Of a DNA stretch of 64,000 bases, positions 52,461 to 59,862 are shown piece after piece. Made by a program: the position numbers and the translations under genes. The DNA is taken from assembly GCA_902613755.1 (NCBI GenBank), contig CACMIH010000007.1, forward strand, positions 29,383-93,382, written 5' to 3'. The notes beneath the pieces are model-generated. The model searched no databases and was not told where the DNA came from. It was given only the letters and a program-made list of their open reading frames with translations. Each line of letters starts with the position of its first letter. Position 1 is the first letter of the stretch. This stretch comes from an uncultured Pelagibacteraceae bacterium. GTDB lineage: Bacteria > Pseudomonadota > Alphaproteobacteria > Pelagibacterales > Pelagibacteraceae.

Positions 52461-53680
52461 TAAAGATAAAATTTATTATCTTCGTTAACAGCTTTTTCTA
52501 ATCTTATTAAAAAATCTGGTATAGCACTTTTAACTCTACTCCAAGTCGGTATAAATGGAGCATCCATTGGATTTAAATAAAAATCTTCTCCTGCTTTAAT
52601 TATATTTTTAGAAAATAATTCTACAGCCTTTTCTTCAGAATGAGAGTCAAATTTCAAACCATTCATTTCAGCATCGCCTCGATAAGCGTCAATTAAATCA
52701 AGTGCTGACCTATAGTAAGTTGCTTTAAGTGATCTTAATTGTTCTCTACTAAACGAGTGACCTTGTGTAGCAAGTTTTTTTATAAAGGTTTTTATTATGT
52801 CAATGGACATTCTTGAAAGACCTTTATTTTCATCATCAGTAGATAAATCCTGATGTTTATGGTCATAAGTATCCGCTAAATCAACCTGACAAATATTTTG
52901 AGGAGAAAAGTTTCTTTGCATTTCTGACAAAATTCCAATTTCTATTCCCCAGTCTGATGAAATTCTTAATTCAGGGAGAATATTTCTTCTAAATGAAAAT
53001 TCTCCAGCTAGTGGATATTTAAATGATTTCATAAAATCTAAATATTCACTTTTACCTATGGTTTTTTCTAAAGCGTTTAATAGCGGGAAAACTAATAGCC
53101 TGGCTACTCTTCCATTCATTTTGTTATCTGCTACCCGAGGATAGAAACCTTTACAAAATTCAAAATTGAACAATGGATTAACTACTGGATAAAATAATTT
53201 TGCTAACATTCTTCGATCATATGTTTTTATATCACAATCATGTAAAGCGACAGATCTTGCACTATTTCTTGCTATAGACATTCCTATGCAGTACCAAACA
53301 TTTCTGCCTTTGCCTTTTTCATTCGGTGCTAATGCTTTTTTTTGTAATTCTTTATCTAATTTTTTTAAATTTGGACCATCGTTCCAAAGTATTGTGAATG
53401 GAGTTTTTAATTTTTCAAAAAATGTCCATGCCTTTCTAGCTTGTTTTTCATTAGCTTGATCTAGTCCTATTATTATGTGATGTAAATAATTAGTTTGAGC
53501 AATTTCAGAAACAATTTTTGGTAATGCATTTCCATTTAATTCGCTATAAAGACAAGGTAATATAAGTTCCATTTTTCTCTCTTTTGAAAAACTTAAAAGC
53601 TCTTTTTCTATTTGCTTTGTTGACTTTGTTCCAAAGTCATGAAGTGTTGAAATAATACCATTTTGTGAAAAATCACTCAT
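52460..53680 (-). CDS. gpgS: Glucosyl-3-phosphoglycerate synthase (GT81-like)
   Basis: This 406-residue GT-A enzyme has 'SVALHDCDIKTYDRRMLAKLFYPVV', with a D-x-D metal/nucleotide site, then a mixed helical C-terminal region. The N-terminal 'LILPCLYSELNGNALPKIVSEIAQTNYLHHIIIGLDQANEKQA' resembles bacterial GpgS. It would transfer glucose from an NDP-glucose to 3-phosphoglycerate; the neighbouring phosphatase then gives glucosylglycerate, a compatible solute known from marine bacteria under salt or nitrogen stress. The stop codon overlaps the tRNA-derived repeat by one base. Confidence 0.85.
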   Translation of the reverse strand: MSDFSQNGIISTLHDFGTKSTKQIEKELLSFSKERKMELILPCLYSELNGNALPKIVSEIAQTNYLHHIIIGLDQANEKQARKAWTFFEKLKTPFTILWNDGPNLKKLDKELQKKALAPNEKGKGRNVWYCIGMSIARNSARSVALHDCDIKTYDRRMLAKLFYPVVNPLFNFEFCKGFYPRVADNKMNGRVARLLVFPLLNALEKTIGKSEYLDFMKSFKYPLAGEFSFRRNILPELRISSDWGIEIGILSEMQRNFSPQNICQVDLADTYDHKHQDLSTDDENKGLSRMSIDIIKTFIKKLATQGHSFSREQLRSLKATYYRSALDLIDAYRGDAEMNGLKFDSHSEEKAVELFSKNIIKAGEDFYLNPMDAPFIPTWSRVKSAIPDFLIRLEKAVNEDNKFYL

Positions 53681-53691
53681 AATTCATTTTA

Positions 53692-54495
53692 TTAATTTTT
53701 GTTTATTTTAACTAGAGCCATTTTAATCACATCTGCCCAGCCCTCAGGAGATGGCTTATTTGTTGTTATTAAATTATTTATAGGAATTTCATCTAAAGTG
53801 AATTTATCATTGAATACTAAGCATGGAAAATCACTTTTTTTTAGCATGTCTAAATCATTGTAATTATCACCAACAGCTATTGTTTTTATATTTTTATTAT
53901 TTTTTTTTAAAAATCTTACAAAAATTTGAAGAGCTCTTGCTTTACTAACCCTATCAGTTAAATTAATAACCCTTCCTCCTTCTTGTAAATAAATATCTTC
54001 ATTTTTAATTATCTTAGATAATTCATTTCTTTGATTTTTGGTTCCTTCAAATACAAATGGAATAGTGTATTTACGATTTAAAGCCATATTTAGTTTTTTA
54101 TCCTCTAAACCAAAAACTAAACTTTGTTTTTTTTTATTCATTTCAGACACCCATTTGCATTTATTTTGCAAGTTTATTGGAACTATATTTTTAAAAATAT
54201 TTAAAAGATCATCCTTTTCTCTGCTAAGAATTAATTCTTTAGGTAAATCTGAATTCAATAATTCTAATCCATTAATAGCTGATCCATTTTCAGAAATAAA
54301 AGGTAAATTTGATCCTAATTCGTAATTAAATTGTAAAATTTCTTTTTCAGTTTTACTAGTATTGGGTATTATAAAAATTCCTTTTGATATTAGTTGTTTT
54401 AAATAGTCTTTTATTTCATCAAATTTAAACGTATCTCTATGAAGCAGAGAGCCGTCTAGGTCAGTAAATATTAAAACTTTGATTGCTTTTTTCAT
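53692..54495 (-). CDS. gpgP: HAD-IIB phosphatase, glucosyl/mannosyl-3-phosphoglycerate phosphatase-like
   Basis: Starting at the ATG at 54495 gives 267 residues beginning 'KKAIKVLIFTDLDGSLLHRDTF' (HAD motif I); 'IPNTSKTEKEI' and 'ISENGSAINGLELL' are motif II and the cap lead-in, and 'IAVGDNYNDLDMLKKSDFPCL' is motif IV. This is the Cof/MPGP type. It removes phosphate from the GpgS product. A TTG 36 bp upstream extends the frame into the repeat and is rejected; TATAAA sits just before the chosen ATG. An 11-bp gap separates it from gpgS. Confidence 0.85.
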   Translation of the reverse strand: MKKAIKVLIFTDLDGSLLHRDTFKFDEIKDYLKQLISKGIFIIPNTSKTEKEILQFNYELGSNLPFISENGSAINGLELLNSDLPKELILSREKDDLLNIFKNIVPINLQNKCKWVSEMNKKKQSLVFGLEDKKLNMALNRKYTIPFVFEGTKNQRNELSKIIKNEDIYLQEGGRVINLTDRVSKARALQIFVRFLKKNNKNIKTIAVGDNYNDLDMLKKSDFPCLVFNDKFTLDEIPINNLITTNKPSPEGWADVIKMALVKINKN

Positions 54496-54521
54496 TGATT
54501 GATATTTATAAAATATTGTAA

Positions 54522-54633
54522 TAAATAACAATTTTACTAATTAGACTTGTTCAATTATAAATATTAGCATAAATACTCATGAAATTCATTAATGCCCTCG
54601 TGGTGAAATTGGTAGACACAAAGGACTTAAAAT
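54522..54633 (+). repeat. Direct repeat B: tRNA-Leu promoter region plus 5' tRNA half
   Basis: The tRNA part (54594-54633) is identical to positions 1-40 of the intact tRNA and stops inside the anticodon stem-loop. The preceding 70 bp are homologous to copies A and C with a few substitutions, keeping ACTTGTTC and ATATTAGCATAAA. The sequence then diverges into AGTTTGAG. It is upstream of, and antisense to, the Anbu gene. Confidence 0.9.
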
Positions 54634-54656
54634 AGTTTGAGTTGAGGAATTTCAGA

Positions 54657-54686
54657 GTCTCTAATAGTCTCTAATTGTCTCATTCC
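54657..54686 (+). repeat. Three tandem 10-bp repeats next to the tRNA fragment (arm-site-like)
   Basis: GTCTCTAATA, GTCTCTAATT and GTCTCATTCC follow each other at exact 10-bp spacing, starting 23 bp after the end of tRNA repeat B. The 9-mer is close to the reverse complement of the ACTAGAAAC repeats found at 54758 and 57145. Phased short repeats beside a tRNA core resemble binding sites of a tyrosine recombinase or accessory protein. Confidence 0.6.
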
Positions 54687-54756
54687 CTTATAATCCCATA
54701 ACTTTTAAATTCATTGAATTATTTCTATCGGAAAATATGAATAATAAATTCTGTTA

Positions 54757-54794
54757 AACTAGAAACAGACTAGAAACCAGAGAGATAAAATAAA
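54757..54794 (-). repeat. Left copy of 38-bp repeat with paired ACTAGAAAC motifs
   Basis: Two ACTAGAAAC motifs (54758-54766, 54769-54777) are 11 bp apart, followed by AGAGAGATAAAATAAA. The whole 38-bp block recurs at 57144-57181 with 36 of 38 bases identical. It lies between the tRNA fragment and the Anbu stop codon. Motifs are given as minus strand because they invert the GTCTCTAAT set. The remaining 54687-54756 shows no frame or hairpin of note. Confidence 0.7.
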
Positions 54795-54800
54795 TAAATT

Positions 54801-55526
54801 TTATTTTTCCCAATCAAATCTTGGAAAAGAGTCAAATATTTTAAATATTCCATCTGACCATTGATTACAAACTTTAGAATATTCTTCATCATTAAGATTA
54901 AGACATTTTTGAGATGCAATTTTATATTCATCTTTTCTTAAAACTGTAAAATCTATTGGAGGGCCTACTGTTAGATCACTTTTTAAAGTTGAGTCCATTG
55001 ATATTAATGCACATCTTGATGCATCACCGATAGAAACATCTGGTTTTATAACTCTATCTAAAATTGGTTTTCCATATTTAACTTCGCCAATTACTAGATA
55101 AGGCTTACTGTCAGCAGGTTTTATGTAATTTCCTTGTGAATATATTAAATATAATTCCATAGGTTGACCTTTTATTTGACCTCCAAGAATAAATGTAGAT
55201 CCTAATAATACTGTATCCGTATTAATTCCTTTTGGTGACGAGTGTTTAATATTTAGTGATCCTATGTAGGAGGCAATTTGATCAAAATCTTTACAAGTAT
55301 TTAAATTCATTACACCAGTTGTGTTTTTTAAATCTGTATCAATAGATTTAAATACAGCTTGAGATGTTCCAAGGTTACCAGATGTAACGATAATTACAGT
55401 TCTATCGCCAACATCATAGGTATACATTTTTGAATATATATTAACATTGTCAAGACCTGCATTAGTTCTTGAATCTGATGCAATAATTATTCCGTCCTTA
55501 GCTTTAATGCCAACACAATATGTCAT
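54801..55526 (-). CDS. Anbu (ancestral beta-subunit proteasome-like peptidase)
   Basis: The 241-residue Ntn-hydrolase begins M-T-Y-C-V-G-I-K, so Thr2 would become the N-terminal nucleophile. 'GIIIASDSRTNAG' carries the Asp/Arg of the active site, with a Lys at 'IYSKMYTYDVGDRTVIIVTSGNLG' in the expected place. The pattern and length match Anbu/HslV-like proteins, which form open helical rings. Anbu genes are usually adjacent to an ATP-grasp, an alpha-E (DUF403) and a transglutaminase gene; only the ATP-grasp is kept here. Its native substrate is unknown. Confidence 0.87.
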   Translation of the reverse strand: MTYCVGIKAKDGIIIASDSRTNAGLDNVNIYSKMYTYDVGDRTVIIVTSGNLGTSQAVFKSIDTDLKNTTGVMNLNTCKDFDQIASYIGSLNIKHSSPKGINTDTVLLGSTFILGGQIKGQPMELYLIYSQGNYIKPADSKPYLVIGEVKYGKPILDRVIKPDVSIGDASRCALISMDSTLKSDLTVGPPIDFTVLRKDEYKIASQKCLNLNDEEYSKVCNQWSDGIFKIFDSFPRFDWEK

Positions 55527-55633
55527 TATTTACTACTATTTAATAAAATCATTATTTTATAATTAATTATTATCATATCAGATATATCTATTATGCATTT
55601 GATTATTTCCTTTAACTATTAAAAAATAACATT

Positions 55634-57076
55634 ATGGTTTCTAAATTTTGGAAAAATTACAATTCAGGTGATGCATATGATGGTTATCTAACTAAGGATA
55701 ATAAGCTTAGAAAGCATGCCTCAATAATTTCTAATATTTTAGAGAGACACGGAAAAAAGAAACTGCAAGAAATAGAAAAAAACTGTCAGAGCACTATAAG
55801 TGCTAGAGGTATAAATTTTAGAGTTTATGCTGCAAATAATAGAGCTGAACAGAAGAAGTGGCCACTAGACATAATTCCCAGAATAATACCAAAATCTCAA
55901 TGGAATAAAGTTTCAAGAGGTTTGAAACAGAGAGCAAAAGCATTAAATTTATTTATAGACGATACGTATAATCAAAAAAGAATTTTTAAAGACAATATAA
56001 TACCGAAAGAGATAATTTTTAAATCTCCATACTACGTTAAAGAGTGTGAAGGATTTTCTCCCAAATATAAAGCTTGGGCAAATATTTCAGGTATAGATCT
56101 TATTAGAAACAAGAATGGTGATTATTTAGTTTTAGAAGACAATTTACGTGTACCGTCAGGTGTTTCTTATATGTTAGAAAATAGAATGGTAATGCGAGAT
56201 GTCTTTCCAGAGCTTTTTACTAGATATAAAGTTGCATCAATTCATCAATACACAAATAAACTTTACAACTGTATGACAGAGTGTATTCCAAAAAAAACTT
56301 CTAATCCACACATGGTTTTGCTTACACCCGGTGTTTACAATTCAGCTTATTTTGAACATGAGTTTTTGGCTGAGCAAATGGGTATAGCATTAGTAGAAGG
56401 CAAAGATCTTTTTGTAGAAAATGATAATGTGTACATGAAAACTGTAAAAGGTCCTTTAAAAGTTGATTGTATATATAGACGACTGGATGATAATTTTTTA
56501 GATCCCAAAGCATTCTTTAAAGAGTCTGTTATTGGGGTGCCAGGTCTTTTTAAGTGTTGGCTAAAAAAAAATGTTGGAATAGTTAATGCTGTTGGCACTG
56601 GTATTGCTGATGATAAAGTTGTTTATTCTTACGTAAATAAAATGATTACCTATTATTTAGGTGAACAACCAATATTAAATCAAGTGGAAACTTTTTTGTG
56701 TCATGATGATACGCACAGAAAATATGTAATTGATAATATTTCAAAACTAGTAGTTAAACCAGCAAATGCATCAGGAGGATACGGAATACTAATTGGACCA
56801 AAAGCATCTCAAAAAGAGAAGAACGAAACTATAGACAAAATAAAACATAATCCTAGAGAATTTATTGCTCAACCCTTAGAGATTCTTTCAACTGCTCCAA
56901 CAATAACAAATAGTGATATTGAACCACGTCATTTAGATTTAAGACCATTTATTTTAAGTGGTAAAAATAGTTATGTTACTACAGGCGGCTTAACAAGAGT
57001 TGCTCTGAGAAAAGGAAGTACAATTGTTAATAGCTCTCAAGGTGGTGGTTCTAAAGATACTTTAATAGTAGATTAA
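55634..57076 (+). CDS. Circularly permuted ATP-grasp protein (DUF404/DUF407 type)
   Basis: The 480-residue protein shows the permuted ATP-grasp type 2 order: 'GINFRVYAANNRAEQKKWPLDIIPRII', 'DLIRNKNGDYLVLEDNLRVPSGVSYMLENR', 'DCIYRRLDDNFLDPKAFF', 'NAVGTGIADDKVVYSYV' and 'LVVKPANASGGYGILIGPKAS', ending 'SQGGGSKDTLIVD'. Such proteins probably form a peptide-like bond and accompany Anbu in many bacteria. It is divergent from Anbu across a 107-bp AT-rich spacer that must hold both promoters. The partner DUF403 and transglutaminase genes are absent. Confidence 0.9.
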   Translation: MVSKFWKNYNSGDAYDGYLTKDNKLRKHASIISNILERHGKKKLQEIEKNCQSTISARGINFRVYAANNRAEQKKWPLDIIPRIIPKSQWNKVSRGLKQRAKALNLFIDDTYNQKRIFKDNIIPKEIIFKSPYYVKECEGFSPKYKAWANISGIDLIRNKNGDYLVLEDNLRVPSGVSYMLENRMVMRDVFPELFTRYKVASIHQYTNKLYNCMTECIPKKTSNPHMVLLTPGVYNSAYFEHEFLAEQMGIALVEGKDLFVENDNVYMKTVKGPLKVDCIYRRLDDNFLDPKAFFKESVIGVPGLFKCWLKKNVGIVNAVGTGIADDKVVYSYVNKMITYYLGEQPILNQVETFLCHDDTHRKYVIDNISKLVVKPANASGGYGILIGPKASQKEKNETIDKIKHNPREFIAQPLEILSTAPTITNSDIEPRHLDLRPFILSGKNSYVTTGGLTRVALRKGSTIVNSSQGGGSKDTLIVD

Positions 57077-57143
57077 AAAGATACTCCCAAATAAAACTTT
57101 AAAAATTCAAGATATTTTTAGTCAATCCAGGACTTTATAGGAT

Positions 57144-57181
57144 AACTAGAAACAAACTAGAAACTAGAGAGATAAAATAAA
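57144..57181 (-). repeat. Right copy of 38-bp repeat with paired ACTAGAAAC motifs
   Basis: ACTAGAAAC occurs at 57145-57153 and 57156-57164 and the block is 36/38 identical to 54757-54794. Its motifs end about 123 bp before tRNA position 40, while the left copy begins 125 bp after tRNA position 40 of repeat B, a nearly symmetrical placement. The gap after the ATP-grasp gene (57077-57143) has no other feature. Confidence 0.7.
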
Positions 57182-57247
57182 AAAATTTTACTTATTACAC
57201 TTGTTGAAATATAAATATTAGCATAAACACTCATGAAATTCATTAAT
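57178..57247 (+). promoter_or_regulatory. Upstream region of the intact tRNA-Leu (direct repeat C)
   Basis: This 70-bp stretch is shared with repeats A and B. It holds TTGTTG (a -35-like box) and ATATTAGCATAAAC about 17 bp later (a -10-like stretch), then ACTCATGAAATTCATTAAT directly before the tRNA. Since all copies keep these boxes it is probably the tRNA promoter; the exact start site is not determined. Confidence 0.6.
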
Positions 57248-57333
57248 GCCCTCGTGGTGAAATTGGTAGACACAAAGGACTTAAAATCCTTGCCGCTTGC
57301 GGAGTGCCAGTTCGAGTCTGGCCGAGGGCACCA
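57248..57333 (+). tRNA. tRNA-Leu (anticodon UAA)
   Basis: The 86-nt class II tRNA has acceptor arms GCCCTCG / CGAGGGC, discriminator A and encoded CCA. The anticodon stem AAGGA/TCCTT encloses the loop CTTAAAA, giving anticodon TAA. A long variable arm and a T-loop TTCGAGT are present. It reads UUA codons, which are heavily used in this AT-rich genome, so it should be essential. The intact copy is the rightmost of four related sequences, and nadK starts 3 bp after the CCA. Confidence 0.97.
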
Positions 57334-57336
57334 TAA

Positions 57337-58107
57337 ATGAGTAAAATCCAAATTATTGCAGATAAAAATAAAAAATCTTTAACCATAAAAAAATTACTAT
57401 CTAAAAAGATAAATCTCTTTCATTATAAAAAAGGTGATCTGGTAATTGTAATTGGTGGTGATGGATTTATGCTTCAAACGCTTAAAAAAAGTAATTTTAA
57501 AAATAAAAAATATTATGGAATTAATTCTGGTAATTACGGTTTTTTAATGAATAAATTTTCTATAAAAAATATTATTACCGATCTTTCTAAGGCAAAAATG
57601 ATTTCAATTTCTCCTTTGGAAATGACTGTTAAAAATAAAAGAAATCAAACTAGAAAATCTTTAGCTATAAATGAAGTGTCTATATTAAGACAAAGTAGAC
57701 AAGCAGCATCAATATCAATTAGAAATGGTTCAAGAAAATTAATAAAAAAATTGGTAGCAGATGGAGTTTTGGTCTCTACACCAGCAGGTAGCACAGCTTA
57801 CAATTTATCCGTTCACGGCCCTATACTTAGTTTGAATTCAAATAAATTATCTATATCTCCAATAAGTCCTTTTAGACCACGAAGATGGAAGGGCAAGATA
57901 GTAAGCGATAAGTCAAAAATTACGATTACAAATTTAAATCCATATAAAAGACCAATAAGTGCAGTTGCTGATAATCAAGAAGTTAGAAATGCAAAATCAA
58001 TAATTATCAAAACCAACAAAAAAATTAAATTTAATCTTTTGTATGATAAAAATAGGAGCTTGCAAAAAAAAATTAAAATTGAACAGTTAAGAAGAGAGGT
58101 TAAATAA
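57337..58107 (+). CDS. nadK: NAD kinase
   Basis: This 256-residue enzyme has the 'LVIVIGGDGFMLQTLKK' GGDG motif, 'YGINSGNYGFLMN', and 'VLVSTPAGSTAYNLSVHGPIL' of NAD kinases. It phosphorylates NAD+ to NADP+. The start codon is 3 bp after the tRNA-Leu CCA end, so it is probably co-transcribed with the tRNA and released with a 3-nt leader by 3'-end processing. It marks the right chromosomal border of the cassette array. Confidence 0.94.
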   Translation: MSKIQIIADKNKKSLTIKKLLSKKINLFHYKKGDLVIVIGGDGFMLQTLKKSNFKNKKYYGINSGNYGFLMNKFSIKNIITDLSKAKMISISPLEMTVKNKRNQTRKSLAINEVSILRQSRQAASISIRNGSRKLIKKLVADGVLVSTPAGSTAYNLSVHGPILSLNSNKLSISPISPFRPRRWKGKIVSDKSKITITNLNPYKRPISAVADNQEVRNAKSIIIKTNKKIKFNLLYDKNRSLQKKIKIEQLRREVK

Positions 58108-58192
58108 ATTAAAAATCAATTTAAAGATTTTTATAAATCAATATAGTATTACTAAATATGACAATAAAAATGACAAGAAATTTTAAAATTTT

Positions 58193-59173
58193 ATGAAAAA
58201 AAAAGTACTTGTTACAGGTTCTGAGGGTTTTATAGGAAGTCATTTGGTAGAAGGATTATTACGTAAAAAATATAACGTTACAGCTTTGGTCTTGTACAAT
58301 TCTTTTAGTGATATTGGATGGTTAAAAAATATAAAAAAAAATAAAAAGCTTAAAATTGTATTTGGAGACCTGACATCATTTGATTTAATAAAAAATATTA
58401 GCAGAAACTGTGAAAAAATTTTTCACTTAGGTGCCCAAATTTCAATACCATATTCATACAAGTCGCCAGATGCATTTTTAAATAATAATGTGAAGGGGAC
58501 AATAAATATTCTTCAAGCAGCAAAAATTAATAAAGTAAAAAAAGTAATAGTAACTTCAACGTCAGAAGTTTATGGTTCCGCAATTTATACCCCAATGGAT
58601 GAAAATCATCCAATGAATGCACAATCACCTTATAGTGCTAGTAAAATTTCTGCAGACAAATTTTCAGAGTCTTTTGCATTATCCTTTGACTTACCAGTAA
58701 TTATCGCAAGACCATTCAATAATTATGGACCCAGACAATCAACAAGAGCTATTATACCGACTATAATTAGACAATTATTGTCAAATTCAAAAATTAACTT
58801 AGGAAACATAAATACATCAAGGGATTTTGTATTTGTTGAGGATACTGTTGATGCAATAATTAGATTATCAAATAGTAAATATAAAAATGCTGAAGTTTTT
58901 AATATTTGTTCTGGAAGATCAATTAAAGTCAGTGAAATAGTTAAGCTTATATCAAAAATGCTTAAAAAAAAATCAGAGATTGTTATTGAAAGCAAAAGAC
59001 GACGACCAAAAAAATCTGAGGTTAATTTATTGCTAGGATCAAATAAAAAAATTAAAAATAAAATTAAATGGAAACCAAAAACTAATTTTAAAGCTGGATT
59101 AGAAAAAACAATTAAATGGTTTCAAAAAGAAAATAATATAAAATTATATCCAACAACAGATTATAATTTATGA
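58193..59173 (+). CDS. LegB-like NAD-dependent nucleotide-sugar 4,6-dehydratase/epimerase
   Basis: This 326-residue extended SDR has 'VLVTGSEGFIGSHLVEGLL' (NAD-binding), 'TSTSEVYGSAIYTPMDENHPMNAQSPYSASKISADKFSES' (S/Y-x-x-x-K catalytic set) and 'ARPFNNYGPRQSTRAIIPTII'. The 'LVLYNSFSDIGWLKN' stretch near residue 40 is typical of the LegB-like group that acts on NDP-GlcNAc for legionaminic-type sugars. The exact substrate is uncertain. It starts the surface-sugar cluster; the 85-bp gap before it shows only AT-rich sequence. Confidence 0.78.
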   Translation: MKKKVLVTGSEGFIGSHLVEGLLRKKYNVTALVLYNSFSDIGWLKNIKKNKKLKIVFGDLTSFDLIKNISRNCEKIFHLGAQISIPYSYKSPDAFLNNNVKGTINILQAAKINKVKKVIVTSTSEVYGSAIYTPMDENHPMNAQSPYSASKISADKFSESFALSFDLPVIIARPFNNYGPRQSTRAIIPTIIRQLLSNSKINLGNINTSRDFVFVEDTVDAIIRLSNSKYKNAEVFNICSGRSIKVSEIVKLISKMLKKKSEIVIESKRRRPKKSEVNLLLGSNKKIKNKIKWKPKTNFKAGLEKTIKWFQKENNIKLYPTTDYNL

Positions 59174-59862
59174 GAGCAATTATTTTAGCTGGTGGAAAGG
59201 GTAGTAGATTAAAACCTTACACAGCATTGATCCCTAAACCGATGGTTCCTATTGGTGGAAAAACATCAATTATAGAGATAATTATAAAACAATTATCTAA
59301 ATGTGGATTTAATCATATAACTTTAGCTGTTAATCATTTATCTCACTTGATTGAAAGTTATTTAGGGACTGGAAAAAAATATGGAATAAAAATTGACTAT
59401 TTATTAGAAAATAAAATTCTTGGAACAGTCGGTCCATTGACAAATATTAATGATTTACCTGAAAATTTTTTAGTGATGAATGGAGATGTGCTTACAAACA
59501 TAAACTACAAATCTTTATTGAATTTACATAAAAGAAAAAAAAATCTTATTACATTGGCAACATTTAAACGTGATACATTTATAGATTTTGGAACATTAGA
59601 AACAAAAAAAAATAAAGTTATAAAATTTGTTGAAAAACCAACCTTGAATTTTAATGTAAGTATGGGCGTATACTGTCTAAACAAGAAAGCCTTAAAAAAT
59701 TTAAAAAAAAATAAATTTATGAATTTTGATGTTTTTATAAAAAATAATATCAAAAAAAAGATATATGCTTATAATCACAAGGGTTTTTGGTTAGATATAG
59801 GAAGAGTAGATGACTATGAATATGCTAATCAAAATTTTTCAACTTTGAAAAAAATATTGTGA
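59170..59862 (+). CDS. Sugar-1-phosphate nucleotidyltransferase
   Basis: The 230-residue protein begins 'RAIILAGGKGSRLKPYTALIPKPMVPIGGKTSIIE' (the G-G-x-G-x-R-L nucleotide motif and the metal/phosphate Lys) and has 'FLVMNGDVLTNINY' with the catalytic Asp. It activates a sugar-1-phosphate with NTP. The 'IDFGTLETKKNKVIKFVEKPTLNFNVSMGVYCL' segment recalls mannose-1-phosphate guanylyltransferase-like enzymes. It overlaps legB-like and SDR genes by 4 bp each. Confidence 0.85.
   Translation: MRAIILAGGKGSRLKPYTALIPKPMVPIGGKTSIIEIIIKQLSKCGFNHITLAVNHLSHLIESYLGTGKKYGIKIDYLLENKILGTVGPLTNINDLPENFLVMNGDVLTNINYKSLLNLHKRKKNLITLATFKRDTFIDFGTLETKKNKVIKFVEKPTLNFNVSMGVYCLNKKALKNLKKNKFMNFDVFIKNNIKKKIYAYNHKGFWLDIGRVDDYEYANQNFSTLKKIL

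Larger units (their letters stand above)
52461..54633. mobile_element. tRNA-Leu cassette 2: glucosylglycerate synthesis
   Basis: The 2.17-kb segment is bounded by two exact 5' tRNA halves and carries only gpgP and gpgS, both leftward. The gpgS stop codon abuts the left repeat and the gpgP promoter abuts the right repeat, so there is almost no spare DNA. There is no recombinase gene. It appears to be an inserted unit or the reduced remains of one. Confidence 0.6.
54634..57291. mobile_element. tRNA-Leu cassette 3: Anbu / ATP-grasp element
   Basis: This 2.66-kb segment runs from the end of repeat B to position 44 of the intact tRNA. It carries Anbu and ATP-grasp genes, divergently arranged, and short repeats near both ends (54657-54686, 54757-54794, 57144-57181). 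If excised at the anticodon region it would carry the current tRNA promoter and 5' half away and restore copy B as the working half. Lack of an integrase suggests a non-autonomous or decayed element. Confidence 0.6.

Noticed and set aside
54496..54531. Longer gpgP start at TTG 54531
   Set aside because: Adds residues unlike the family, lies in the repeated tRNA upstream region, and an ATG directly before the HAD motif is available.
54594..54633. Possible third tRNA-Leu gene
   Set aside because: Ends after 40 nt inside the anticodon arm and continues into unrelated sequence.
49254..57291. Integrase or transposase in the tRNA-linked array
   Set aside because: Every sizeable frame was examined and none shows recombinase or transposase motifs; mobility is inferred from repeats only.
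57157..57351. Minus-strand frame of 64 codons covering the tRNA
   Set aside because: It reads through the antisense of tRNA-Leu and repeat C; no coding features, so a shadow.
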